The notes beneath the pieces are model-generated. The model saw only the letters and a list, made by a program, of their open reading frames with translations, made no database searches and was not told where the DNA came from. Of a stretch of DNA of 23,830 bases, positions 4,985 through 12,209 are shown piece after piece. Origin of the DNA: a virus; the IMG/VR virus record IMGVR_UViG_3300035698_002964, positions 1-23,830 of that record. One strand, 5' to 3'. The translations under genes and the position numbers were made by a program. Numbering within the stretch: the stretch's first letter is position 1; every line of letters begins with the position of its first letter.

Positions 4985-5353
4985 TTGATAATAACTATAG
5001 CATGCAACGAAGAAGAAGCCCCCAACATACTTGCACAGATCAACAAAGAAGCAACAGTCATAGTGACTAAACACAATGATAAAATCTTTAGCTCCGACCC
5101 TAAGGCGCACCGTAATCGTAATGCTCGATTATTAATAATTCTTGGTAACATGGAGAACAATACGCGAGAGGCTCAGATGGTGTTATTTAATCGTATGAAA
5201 CAAAACGGTTATTATGAAAGTTACAAAACCATGCAACGCGATATGCGATTCTTGTGTATGTATAATTGTATAGGTACAGATCGTGAACTAGGCAGTGGCG
5301 GTCCAGAGCGTGTTTATCATACTAAGCTTAAGGAGTTGTACCTTGACAATTGA
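4985..5353 (+). CDS. Putative winged-helix protein of unknown function
   Basis: This is a 122-residue protein. I chose TTG 4985 because GAGGTG at 4975-4980 precedes it; an upstream in-frame GTG at 4934 lies in the GC-rich element and has no ribosome site. The second half (about 50-120) has a helix-helix-helix-hairpin arrangement: 'NARLLIILGNMENNTREAQM', 'LFNRMKQNGYYESYKTMQRD', then a strand pair ending 'GPERVYHTKLKELYL'. This suggests a winged helix-turn-helix DNA-binding domain. It begins a run of overlapping small genes reaching the terminase. The assignment rests on predicted fold only. Confidence 0.5.
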   Translation: MIITIACNEEEAPNILAQINKEATVIVTKHNDKIFSSDPKAHRNRNARLLIILGNMENNTREAQMVLFNRMKQNGYYESYKTMQRDMRFLCMYNCIGTDRELGSGGPERVYHTKLKELYLDN

Positions 5354-5579
5354 AGAATCTATAGAAGCATACGAGGAAGATGATCCATTTAATGAGTTTG
5401 GCGAAAATTATGATGATAACTTCATGTTGCAGTCTTATGTTGATGATGAGGATTGGTACGATTCACAGTTCCCTGAGGTTCCTCGTAAACCTCGTCGTAG
5501 TATTGAAGAGTTATCTAATATATTATCACTTAACAATCCTAAGAAGGAAGAAGTGGAGGCTTTGATGACCGATGAGTAA
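5343..5579 (+). CDS. Small acidic protein of unknown function
   Basis: This is a 78-residue protein starting at TTG 5343, with AAGGAG at 5331-5336; the start overlaps the previous gene by 11 bases. The first half is strongly acidic (IEAYEEDDPFNEFGENYDDN, VDDEDWYDS), then PRKPRR gives a short basic patch. It has no enzyme motif. Such acidic small proteins in viruses can mimic DNA or bind basic partners, but nothing here proves this. From here on codons end mostly in T. Confidence 0.5.
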   Translation: MTIEESIEAYEEDDPFNEFGENYDDNFMLQSYVDDEDWYDSQFPEVPRKPRRSIEELSNILSLNNPKKEEVEALMTDE

Positions 5580-6048
5580 AACTAATAGTATAAATAAAGA
5601 TTTGATTACTCGCACTGAGGCTATGCAGATATTAGCTAATTGTCATTCTATCGATGATAAACCATTACGTAAGAAGCTTTCTAAGTTATTCTCTAAAATT
5701 AATAATGCTTTTTCTCTTGATGTTTTGCGTTCTTCTATCCTTGATGGTCATACTACCGAGGTTGAGTTGCGTTCTTTAATGAAGGAGTATAAGGTTTCTC
5801 GTGTTTCCCTTGGTGATGTATTTATTCATTTGTATGATTTAGGTATTGAGATTGATGACAATGATTCATCTACTAAAATTATTAAGATGATTTCTATGCC
5901 TGGTTCTACTTTGTATAAGTTGAAGGGTTATATGAAGTCTCGTTTTGATATTGATGTTATTAGTATGTCTGAGGCTTCTGCTGATATTAAAGCTTTGGAG
6001 TCTGCTGCTGTTAAGGATAAGATTAAGGACTTGGGGTATATAGGATGA
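5572..6048 (+). CDS. Helical protein of unknown function
   Basis: This is a 158-residue protein; ATG 5572 overlaps the preceding stop. It is mostly helical with a Lys-rich N-terminal part (KPLRKKLSKLFSKINNAFSL), a possible helix-turn-helix around 'TEVELRSLMKEYKVSRVSLG' and an acidic centre (LGIEIDDNDSS). Codons use GTT, TCT, CGT and GCT heavily, in contrast to the A-ending codons of most genes in the window. It overlaps the next gene as GGATGAG. No family is recognised; its position before terS would fit a packaging-related or accessory role. Confidence 0.55.
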   Translation: MSKTNSINKDLITRTEAMQILANCHSIDDKPLRKKLSKLFSKINNAFSLDVLRSSILDGHTTEVELRSLMKEYKVSRVSLGDVFIHLYDLGIEIDDNDSSTKIIKMISMPGSTLYKLKGYMKSRFDIDVISMSEASADIKALESAAVKDKIKDLGYIG

Positions 6049-6332
6049 GTGATTATGCTGATATTACCGTGGCTCGCTCTGAACGATACTTTGTCGCTAC
6101 AGGCATGGAACGGTATGGTGGTGGCTTTGTTAAGAAGTTAGGTGTAGCTTTATGGAATGCTGATGATAACAATGTCTTAAAGATTAAACATACCTGGCCT
6201 GAGTATTGGGCTGAGTATTTACGTATAGGTGAAGGTCTAGAGGATCGTTCACTAACACTTACAGAGTTAGAATTACTCAAGAACAAGGGAAAAGGAATAC
6301 CACTAGGTACACCTAAAGAGGACCAACAATGA
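6045..6332 (+). CDS. Conserved phage-type hypothetical protein
   Basis: This is a 95-residue protein. The segment 'ATGMERYGGGFVKKLGVALWNADDNNVLKIKHTWPEYWAEY' has the layout of a small protein often seen in tailed phages (GGGFV-x-LA...-ADPxN...FPEYWxxY); its function is unknown. The codon style changes within the gene: T-ending codons up to about 6235, then A/C-rich codons. It overlaps both neighbours by four bases, so the operon is translationally coupled. Confidence 0.6.
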   Translation: MSDYADITVARSERYFVATGMERYGGGFVKKLGVALWNADDNNVLKIKHTWPEYWAEYLRIGEGLEDRSLTLTELELLKNKGKGIPLGTPKEDQQ

Positions 6333-6580
6333 TAGATGCAGATTTAAATAACGCAACAGACATAATCCAATGGAACGATAACAAGACATCATTCCACATC
6401 AAAACACTAAATACCGTAGTCACACACGCTTACACGTGCGTTCTAATGCCAGAAACAAGCATGGTACAAATAACAACCTTCACCGACGAAGACACGGACG
6501 GTAAAGTAACACTCGAAGTAAGCTACGACGTAACACTCGCAGATCTAATAAGCTTAATAATCATCAGCGACAAGATATAA
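6329..6580 (+). CDS. Small beta-rich protein of unknown function
   Basis: This 83-residue protein has strand-like segments ('TSFHIKTLNTVVTHAYTCVL', 'MVQITTFTD', 'KVTLEVSYDV') and a hydrophobic C-terminal helix (LADLISLIIIS). The base composition is A/C-rich on the coding strand, strikingly unlike the genes on either side. ATG overlaps the previous stop (ATGA). No family is recognised. Confidence 0.5.
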   Translation: MIDADLNNATDIIQWNDNKTSFHIKTLNTVVTHAYTCVLMPETSMVQITTFTDEDTDGKVTLEVSYDVTLADLISLIIISDKI

Positions 6581-6582
6581 GT

Positions 6583-7131
6583 ATGGAGCAGGACAATATG
6601 GGACTAACAAAGAAATCATTAGCAACAACTAAACCTTCTAAGCAATCGAAGGGTGTTAATAATAACACCAAGTACGAAACTTTTAAGGAGGACCTCGTGC
6701 ATGAGTTCTTTGTTAACTACAAGACTGTTAGAGAGGTTTCTGCGACTATAAATATTCCTGTTGCTACGGTTGGTCGTTGGCGTCAAAAGTTGTTCGATGA
6801 GCTTGGTACTTTGTCTAAGGAGCGTATCAGTGCCTTACAGAAAAAGTTTACTATTGAGAGTTTATCCAATCTTAACTTTTCGAAAAAAGCAGCTCTAGGT
6901 ATTTATGGCACTCCTGGCGCTGATCTTAAAGAGAAGGCTATTGCTCTTAAAGTGTTGAATCAAACTATTAAGCAAGAACAGGATACATTGCGTGCCTTGG
7001 GTGTTATTAGTCCAGAGAAGCATGACGTGTCTGTTGATTTCCCTGCTAGTCAGATTGTTATTAATCCTTTGAGTATTGCTAAGGTTAAGCAGATGCAGAA
7101 GGATAACCTCAAGAAAAAGAATAAAACTTAA
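6583..7131 (+). CDS. terS: Terminase small subunit
   Basis: This is a 182-residue protein starting at ATG 6583; ATG 6598 is an alternative. An N-terminal helix-turn-helix lies at about 47-72 (YKTVREVSATINIPVATVGRWRQ in pattern: helix, 'SATINIPVATVGRW' turn and recognition helix). A helical middle (LSKERISALQKKFTIESLSN; GADLKEKAIALKVLNQTIKQ) would drive oligomerisation, and a basic Lys-rich tail (KDNLKKKNK) ends it. Terminase small subunits form rings that recognise the viral DNA and load it onto the large subunit. Size, domain order and position directly before the first copy of the terL 5' end support the call. Confidence 0.75.
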   Translation: MEQDNMGLTKKSLATTKPSKQSKGVNNNTKYETFKEDLVHEFFVNYKTVREVSATINIPVATVGRWRQKLFDELGTLSKERISALQKKFTIESLSNLNFSKKAALGIYGTPGADLKEKAIALKVLNQTIKQEQDTLRALGVISPEKHDVSVDFPASQIVINPLSIAKVKQMQKDNLKKKNKT

Positions 7132-7249
7132 GCTCATGGGATTGGAGGCTTGGAAGAGATTGTAATTGAATAGGTTCTTAATCACCCTCCTCCCTTTCCA
7201 CTCACACTCACCCCATGATTGCACATGGAACTAATAGGAGGAAACCACA

Positions 7250-7435
7250 ATGGACATGAAAGAAATACAAGAATACTTACAAGAGAAAGGCTATACATAC
7301 CTTATTTACAACAAAGAAGAAGCCATCAGTAGAGTAGAAGTAGACTTTACACCTAAACAACTTGACGCATGGGAGTTCTTACACGACAACGAAACAACAG
7401 AAATCTTTTACGGTGGAAATTATGAAATCGATTGA
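7250..7435 (+). pseudogene. Truncated 5' end of terminase large subunit (terL copy A)
   Basis: ATG 7250 has the strong site AGGAGG at 7236-7241. The first 22 residues are unique; then 7318-7417 is identical, base for base and in the same frame, to 8372-8471 of the intact terL. The frame leaves the terminase sequence just before the Walker A residues (after FYGG) and stops at 7435 after NYEID. It may be the original terL start, cut off by insertion of the 7418-8371 cassette, or a duplication. A 61-residue product without ATPase motifs could be made, but terminase function is excluded. Confidence 0.8.
7318..7417 (+). repeat. 100-bp perfect direct repeat, copy A
   Basis: It is identical over 100 bases to 8372-8471. 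Sequence differs immediately outside both ends (A versus C before, A versus G after). It encodes the residues from EAISRV to FYGG of the terminase. Confidence 0.97.
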
Positions 7436-7622
7436 TAAATACCTGCAGGCGGGTTGGATCATAAGCGACGAGAACGACTACGTCTACCACTTGTACCGTA
7501 TTAAATCATTCGGTTGGCTATGGTGTTTCTTCTGGTTTATAATCGTACCATTCATAGGAGCCTTAATGTACATAGTGTACTATATTGCCACTAAGAACGA
7601 GAATAAGATGGTGAAGAAATGA
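7422..7622 (+). CDS. Small two-span or hairpin membrane protein
   Basis: This is a 66-residue protein starting at ATG 7422, just past repeat copy A. After a soluble N-terminus (about 1-28) comes a long hydrophobic stretch (WLWCFFWFIIVPFIGALMYIVYYIA, about 31-57) that could form a re-entrant hairpin or one to two spans, then a Lys-rich tail. Its stop overlaps the next start (ATGA). A holin-like or envelope-active role is possible, but no family is recognised. Confidence 0.6.
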   Translation: MKSIDKYLQAGWIISDENDYVYHLYRIKSFGWLWCFFWFIIVPFIGALMYIVYYIATKNENKMVKK

Positions 7623-7777
7623 ATAGCGACCACTTAACCATGGACGTAACCAAGCAGCCAAACGTGCAACAATGCGCAAACTGTAAAGCTAAAGAAACTA
7701 TAAACGATTACTTGCACGAGAGGAGAATCTGCGAGCTGATGCATTGCAAGAAGGCATGCGGTACATTAAGCGAATGA
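7619..7777 (+). CDS. Small Cys-rich protein
   Basis: This is a 52-residue protein; ATG 7619 and the stop at 7775-7777 both overlap neighbouring genes as ATGA. Cysteines at 19 and 22 (CANC) and at 38, 43 and 47 (ICEL, HCKKAC) could hold a zinc ion. It belongs to the set of tiny genes between the two terL repeats. No function is recognised. Confidence 0.5.
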   Translation: MNSDHLTMDVTKQPNVQQCANCKAKETINDYLHERRICELMHCKKACGTLSE

Positions 7778-7854
7778 GTCATCCAGAGTTTGTACGTAAA
7801 GAAGTTAAGCATTCTGTTCCTGGAGAAGAACCTTTGACGGAGATTAAAGGATGA
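7774..7854 (+). CDS. Very small ORF of unknown function
   Basis: This 26-residue frame links two better-supported small genes by ATGA overlaps at both ends, which is the main reason to list it. An in-frame ATG at 7756 would make it 32 residues. Codons are T-ending, unlike those of the neighbours. The product has no motif, and it may be a remnant of a larger gene. Confidence 0.35.
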   Translation: MSHPEFVRKEVKHSVPGEEPLTEIKG

Positions 7855-7979
7855 GAAAAGTCATGTGGCATTGTTCTTATTGTAAAAGACCCAACAACTA
7901 CTGGGAGACTCACTGCAAAGAGTGCGGTAAGAAAAGCGTTTTAAAGAACAACGACTCAGAGTTAGTATTACCAGAGTAA
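7851..7979 (+). CDS. Small zinc-ribbon protein
   Basis: This is a 42-residue protein. CSYC (8-11) and CKEC (22-25) form a compact two-knuckle zinc ribbon with aromatic residues between (NNYWETH). Its start overlaps the previous stop. Similar tiny zinc ribbons are common in archaea and their viruses and may bind nucleic acid or partner proteins. The 7980-8135 gap after it contains no convincing gene and ends in a C-then-T tract (8119-8133) that may act as a terminator. Confidence 0.6.
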   Translation: MRKVMWHCSYCKRPNNYWETHCKECGKKSVLKNNDSELVLPE

Positions 7980-8135
7980 CTTCTGCGTAAGATAGGGGAG
8001 CTGACTATAGGGTACGACAAGTAAAGAATACGAGATATAGGAGAATGGATTTATCTATTTATAATATGTTACTATGCTAACTAAACCTCTTAACACACCA
8101 CTAGTGCACTTGATGATGCCCCCGCCTTTTTTTCG

Positions 8136-8148
8136 TAAGAGTTTTAAA
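8136..8148 (+). promoter_or_regulatory. Late-type promoter variant, TAAGAGTTTTAAA
   Basis: It differs from the TAAGCGTTTTAAA form at one base and ends 23 bases before ATG 8171. A GGCTTAACC sequence (8162-8170), one mismatch from the GGTTTAACC operator, lies directly before the ATG. It would drive the membrane gene and terL. Confidence 0.55.
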
Positions 8149-8170
8149 CAAGCGAGTCCATGGCTTAACC

Positions 8171-8386
8171 ATGCACAAAAGAATACAAAACATTCTACGC
8201 TCTTTACTATCAGTTATTGAACTACCCCTAAGTGCAATAATAGCTATTTCTATATTACTAATCTTTCGAAGTGATGAATCAACAGGCCTATGGGTCTTAC
8301 TAACATTATACATTTACTGGCATGCATTACTAATGACCTGGCCAGAGATGGGGGATTGGATACAACATGCCAGAAGCCATCAGTAG
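8171..8386 (+). CDS. Two-span membrane protein overlapping terL
   Basis: This is a 71-residue protein with two hydrophobic segments (SVIELPLSAIIAISILLIF at about 14-32; LWVLLTLYIYWHALLMTW at about 40-57), a basic N-terminus and a polar tail. It has no Shine-Dalgarno site; the late-type TATA box suggests leaderless mRNA. The last codons (ending HQ and stop) are formed by the first bases of repeat copy B, so the gene's end was created or altered when the repeat arose. The size and two spans resemble holins, but that is not proven. Confidence 0.6.
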   Translation: MHKRIQNILRSLLSVIELPLSAIIAISILLIFRSDESTGLWVLLTLYIYWHALLMTWPEMGDWIQHARSHQ

Positions 8387-9737
8387 AGTAGAAGTAGACT
8401 TTACACCTAAACAACTTGACGCATGGGAGTTCTTACACGACAACGAAACAACAGAAATCTTTTACGGTGGAGCAGCAGGCGGTGGTAAGAGTTGGCTAGG
8501 ATGTATATGGCTACTTAGCAATTGCTTATCAATGCCAGGAAGTCGTTGGCTAATGGGTCGAGCAAAACTAGTAGCATTAAAACAATCAACACTATTAACC
8601 TTTTTTGAAGTATGCCAAGAGTTCAATTTACGAGCAGGCGAACACTACACGTACAACAGCATGAGTAACGTGATTAAATTCTATAATGGCAGTGAGATAT
8701 ATCTTAAAGACTTATGCTTATACCCTGCGGACCCAGAGTTTGACAGCTTAGGAAGTACAGAATATACTGGAGCATTCATTGATGAAGCCAGTCAGATTAC
8801 AACTAAAGCAAAGAACATTGTAGCAAGCCGTTTACGTTATAAATTGCAATTATTCGATACTATACCTAAGCTATTAGTAACTAGCAATCCAGCAAAGAAC
8901 TTCTTATACTCAGAGTTCTACAAACCTTTTAGACAAAAAACACTCATCAAATACCGAAAGTTTGTAGCTGCACTAGTAACCGATAACCCATTCATCAGTC
9001 CACACTATATAGAGAATCTTAAGAAGTTAGCAACAACAGACCCTGTAGCTTATGAACGATTGTATAAAGGTAATTTCGAATATGACGATGACCCTTCACG
9101 GATCTTTGAGTTTGATGACTTACAAGACTTGTTCACTAATGAGCATGCAAAGAAAGCAGGTGGCGAAGGGTTCTTATCCATTGACGTCGCAAGGTTCGGA
9201 CAAGATAGAAGTATCTTCTACCGTTGGGAAGGATTACATCTTGCAGAAATTAAAGCTTATAAAAAACTCGCTATCGATGAACACGAGACTATAGCATTAC
9301 AACTTTGCGAAGAACATAACATACCACGAAGTCATGTAGTCATAGATGAAGATGGTGTCGGTGGTGGCCTAGTAGATAATCTCCGGGGATGTAAAGGATT
9401 CATTAATAATGCAAAGCCTAAAACAGAAAGCAAGAAAAGAAACTATCAGAACCTAAAGACTCAATGTTACTTCAAACTAGCAGAATATGTACGCGATCAC
9501 AAGATAAGCATATCAACACATGCAGAGTACCGAGACTTTATAATCAGTGACCTGGAGCAGGTTAAAAGAAAAGACAGTGACAAAGACGGCAAGGTAAAAC
9601 TACTAGGTAAGGATCAGATGAAAGAACACTTAGGACGTAGCCCTGACTTTGGTGATGCTATGATGATGCGCATGTTGTTCGAAGTACAATCAGGAAGAAG
9701 TGTGGTGCTATTTGATACTAAAGGGTCTTTCTTGTGA
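8367..9737 (+). CDS. terL: Terminase large subunit (packaging ATPase-nuclease)
   Basis: This is a 456-residue motor that pumps DNA into the prohead and cuts it. Walker A is GGAAGGGKS at 34-42, Walker B with catalytic glutamate is AFIDE at 136-140, and the coupling motif is TSN at 172-174. The RNase H-like nuclease half has D273 (FLSIDVARFG), D327/D329 (VVIDEDGVGG) and D427/D430 (SPDFGDAMM). Size and motif order are typical and the gene looks intact. ATG 8367 has no good ribosome site and lies inside the upstream membrane gene, so translation may be coupled. The start lacks the 22 extra residues that precede the same sequence in copy A. Confidence 0.95.
   Translation: MPEAISRVEVDFTPKQLDAWEFLHDNETTEIFYGGAAGGGKSWLGCIWLLSNCLSMPGSRWLMGRAKLVALKQSTLLTFFEVCQEFNLRAGEHYTYNSMSNVIKFYNGSEIYLKDLCLYPADPEFDSLGSTEYTGAFIDEASQITTKAKNIVASRLRYKLQLFDTIPKLLVTSNPAKNFLYSEFYKPFRQKTLIKYRKFVAALVTDNPFISPHYIENLKKLATTDPVAYERLYKGNFEYDDDPSRIFEFDDLQDLFTNEHAKKAGGEGFLSIDVARFGQDRSIFYRWEGLHLAEIKAYKKLAIDEHETIALQLCEEHNIPRSHVVIDEDGVGGGLVDNLRGCKGFINNAKPKTESKKRNYQNLKTQCYFKLAEYVRDHKISISTHAEYRDFIISDLEQVKRKDSDKDGKVKLLGKDQMKEHLGRSPDFGDAMMMRMLFEVQSGRSVVLFDTKGSFL
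8372..8471 (+). repeat. 100-bp perfect direct repeat, copy B
   Basis: This is the second copy of 7318-7417, at an offset of 1054 bp. It encodes residues just before Walker A in the intact terL, in the same frame as copy A. Recombination between copies would remove 1054 bp and give an uninterrupted longer terL directly after terS. Confidence 0.97.
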
Positions 9738-9741
9738 GACG

Positions 9742-9754
9742 TAAGCGTTATAAA
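9742..9754 (+). promoter_or_regulatory. Late promoter, TAAGCGTTATAAA
   Basis: This is an exact copy of the late motif between terL and the portal gene. The ATG is 41 bases further on, so a leader of about 15-20 bases carrying GAGGT is expected. Confidence 0.75.
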
Positions 9755-9795
9755 CTAAGTAAATTATATGTTTAAACTGTAGAGGTAATTCTAAC

Positions 9796-12036
9796 ATGGG
9801 CGTATTCGATAATATAAAAAAACTTAATCCAATCACGCAACTGAAAGGACAAGTTGCTAAATTAGGCAATACTCTACGTATATACCAACAAGGAACTCTA
9901 CGACCTGTTAACAACGGACAATTTAGTTATAAAGGATATAACTATTCACCAATACTTCTTAACCAATTCTACTTCTTAGCTGAACAAGCTGCAATATTAA
10001 GAATTATTAATCGAGCTTTACGTACGGAAATGTTCCGTAATGGTTTTGATGTAACACCTGCAGGTGATACTGACCATGAGACACAATCCAGTGAAGAAAC
10101 TATAGTTATAGAAAACCAAGACGAGGAACGGAAAAAACTTCTTAAAAAACTCGAATGCATCAACTGTAACGATCAAGGCGTACTCGACGTGTACCGAGAA
10201 TTAGAAGATGACTTTAACATTGCAGACAACGCATACTTATTTATTAGTCAAGAATACGACCTGAACAATAAAGGTGAAATCATAAAGAGTCATTTCGTAG
10301 AAGCCTTACGAATAGATCCCCGAAGCATTGTACCTGTAATGAATAACCGTGACATGTTCGGTTTTGATGATGACGGTGATGAACTACTAGCTGCACCAAG
10401 TGATCGAGCAACCATTTATACATCCTCCAAATCTAACCCGCGAACACACCACCCTAACGGTGAAAAACTATACCGTGTATGGTACAAGGTAACTAGCGGA
10501 TCCAATGACATGTATTACTTCAAAGACGAAATAGTACACGACATGAAATACTACCCTCGAAAGAAAGGCGGTATAAGTCCAATCTTTGCAGTCCAGGAAA
10601 AAGTTAAACTCTTAGGAGCACAAGATCGTTACATGCTTAACCTCTACGAAGGAGAACGTCCACCTAAAGGATTACTAGTTGCAAAAACTACGAACCTTGA
10701 CAGTTTAGAGAAATCATACGAGACCATGCTTCAAAAAGTCGAAGAGAACCCACACCACATTCCAATGCTTGCAGTAGAGAATGAAGACGGTGGAGGAAAA
10801 CCTTTAGAGTTTATTGACTTCATGAAGACACTCGAAGAAATGCAGTGGACTGAAGCACGTGAAGAACAACGAAGAGTTATCGGCGCAGTGTATGGTGTAA
10901 TGCCAATATGGCATGCTGACATAAGTACTTCAGGTGGATTAAACAATGAAGGTATGCAAGTAACCGTAACTAACAGAACAATCGAAGATGGTCAACGACC
11001 TTACAATCAAAAGTTCTCAACTAGACTAATCAAAGCAATGGGCTTCGATGGATGGGTATTACAATTAAACCCTAGCGAAGAACAAGACGAAGCAGCAAAA
11101 GCTGAACGATTAGAAAAGAATATTATCATAGGTCAAGCTGCAGTCGCGGCAGGATTAGAAGCTGAGTTCATAGAAGAAACTGGCGAAGTAAAGATTAAGA
11201 GTGGAAGATTTCAAAAACAAGCAAACCCATTCGGTGAACCTCAAGGACCAGGAGAGGGCGGATCAGATACAGAATTTAGTGGTCACTCTAGCGGTGCACC
11301 AGCAGCACCCGAAGTAGTAAAGAGTACACCGGAAGCTCGACGATTAACTAAAGCCCTCCAGGAAGAAATCAATAAAGTACTCAAAAAGTATAAACGAATG
11401 CCAAGTGAAGAAGAACTATTCAAAACACTCGATAAGATTAAAGGACGATTAGGTACAGAACTTAACGCAATCACTAGATCAGAATTTACTAAAACATACA
11501 CTGGTGAATTAGACCGTGTAGGTAAAGACTTAGGTATGAACTTCTTAGTAGAACGAAGCGATGAAGCAATGATTGCAAGCCTAACAAACCAAAGCGTACT
11601 ATCCAAAGCATACAGTCAATTATCAAAAACACTAACTGATACAGTAAACAATGTCCTAACTGCTAAATTTAACGCTGGACAGTTCGAAGTTAACAGTCTA
11701 ATCAAAGACTTAAGAGGAGCAACTGATATGGCAGAAAACCAAGCAGAGCGAATCGCACGAACAGAAACAAGCAAAGTAGCGGCGGCGGCTAGACGACAAA
11801 GTTACCAAAAAGCAGATCCTGAAGGTGCATTCAAATACGAATGGATCGGACCTAACGATAACAGAACAACAGACACTAGTCGACAAATAAAAAACCGGAC
11901 TAAAGGCGGAGTATCGTATGATGAAATGGTTACTATTGTACAACAAGAAGCTACTAAGATGAACGCTCAGTGGATTGTTAACAAAGAAGCACCAGTGAGT
12001 CACCCGAACAGTAGGCACACCTTTGTCAGAGTATAA
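9796..12036 (+). CDS. Portal protein fused to MuF-like head protein
   Basis: This is a 746-residue protein with GAGGT at 9782-9786. The N-terminal two thirds (about 1-480) read as a portal: 'LNQFYFLAEQAAILRIINRA', acidic linkers, 'YYFKDEIVHDMKYY', then 'GISPIFAVQEKVKLLGAQDR', a long helix region and 'VIGAVYGVMPIWH'. After a Gly/Pro/Ala linker (about 480-510) comes a MuF-like domain ending 'ARTETSKVAAAARRQSY' and 'WIGPNDNRTTDTSRQIKNRT'. The portal ring is the DNA entry channel; MuF-type proteins are minor head components, sometimes injected. The two are usually separate adjacent genes, so this is a fusion with no stop or frame change between. Confidence 0.88.
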   Translation: MGVFDNIKKLNPITQLKGQVAKLGNTLRIYQQGTLRPVNNGQFSYKGYNYSPILLNQFYFLAEQAAILRIINRALRTEMFRNGFDVTPAGDTDHETQSSEETIVIENQDEERKKLLKKLECINCNDQGVLDVYRELEDDFNIADNAYLFISQEYDLNNKGEIIKSHFVEALRIDPRSIVPVMNNRDMFGFDDDGDELLAAPSDRATIYTSSKSNPRTHHPNGEKLYRVWYKVTSGSNDMYYFKDEIVHDMKYYPRKKGGISPIFAVQEKVKLLGAQDRYMLNLYEGERPPKGLLVAKTTNLDSLEKSYETMLQKVEENPHHIPMLAVENEDGGGKPLEFIDFMKTLEEMQWTEAREEQRRVIGAVYGVMPIWHADISTSGGLNNEGMQVTVTNRTIEDGQRPYNQKFSTRLIKAMGFDGWVLQLNPSEEQDEAAKAERLEKNIIIGQAAVAAGLEAEFIEETGEVKIKSGRFQKQANPFGEPQGPGEGGSDTEFSGHSSGAPAAPEVVKSTPEARRLTKALQEEINKVLKKYKRMPSEEELFKTLDKIKGRLGTELNAITRSEFTKTYTGELDRVGKDLGMNFLVERSDEAMIASLTNQSVLSKAYSQLSKTLTDTVNNVLTAKFNAGQFEVNSLIKDLRGATDMAENQAERIARTETSKVAAAARRQSYQKADPEGAFKYEWIGPNDNRTTDTSRQIKNRTKGGVSYDEMVTIVQQEATKMNAQWIVNKEAPVSHPNSRHTFVRV

Positions 12037-12077
12037 ATCACAGTCATGAAAACACCTCAGTTTAATTGACAACCCAA

Positions 12078-12163
12078 GCAATAAGTAAGGATTTAGCCAA
12101 GCGTTGCAAGTTTGATTCACCTCTTTTCTTGTTCTCTAACTAACCCCCATCCTTACTTATTGC
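12078..12163 (+). repeat. 15-bp perfect inverted repeat in the portal-neck gap
   Basis: GCAATAAGTAAGGAT (12078-12092) and ATCCTTACTTATTGC (12149-12163) are exact reverse complements separated by 56 bases rich in pyrimidine. They could form a long RNA stem after the portal gene, be the ends of a small 86-bp element, or bind a protein. No gene lies inside, and the next late promoter begins 13 bases further on. Confidence 0.85.
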
Positions 12164-12175
12164 CCCCCTATTTCT

Positions 12176-12188
12176 TAAGCGTTATAAA
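12176..12188 (+). promoter_or_regulatory. Late promoter, TAAGCGTTATAAA
   Basis: An exact motif copy ends 22 bases before ATG 12210, which has no ribosome site; leaderless translation is expected. Confidence 0.75.
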
Positions 12189-12209
12189 CAACGAAACAAT
12201 AAGCTTATC

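Noticed and set aside
7362-7421. Longer form of the membrane protein starting at 7362
   Set aside because: The extra 20 codons lie inside repeat copy A out of frame with terL; ATG 7422 after the repeat gives a normal membrane protein.
8101-8313. Minus-strand ORF opposite the membrane gene at 8171
   Set aside because: It has no promoter or ribosome site on that strand; the + strand ORF has a TATA box at the right distance and clear membrane segments.
7318-8471. Group I/II intron or intein in terL
   Set aside because: The unit lies between two copies of coding sequence rather than interrupting one, and it encodes no homing endonuclease, reverse transcriptase or splicing motifs.
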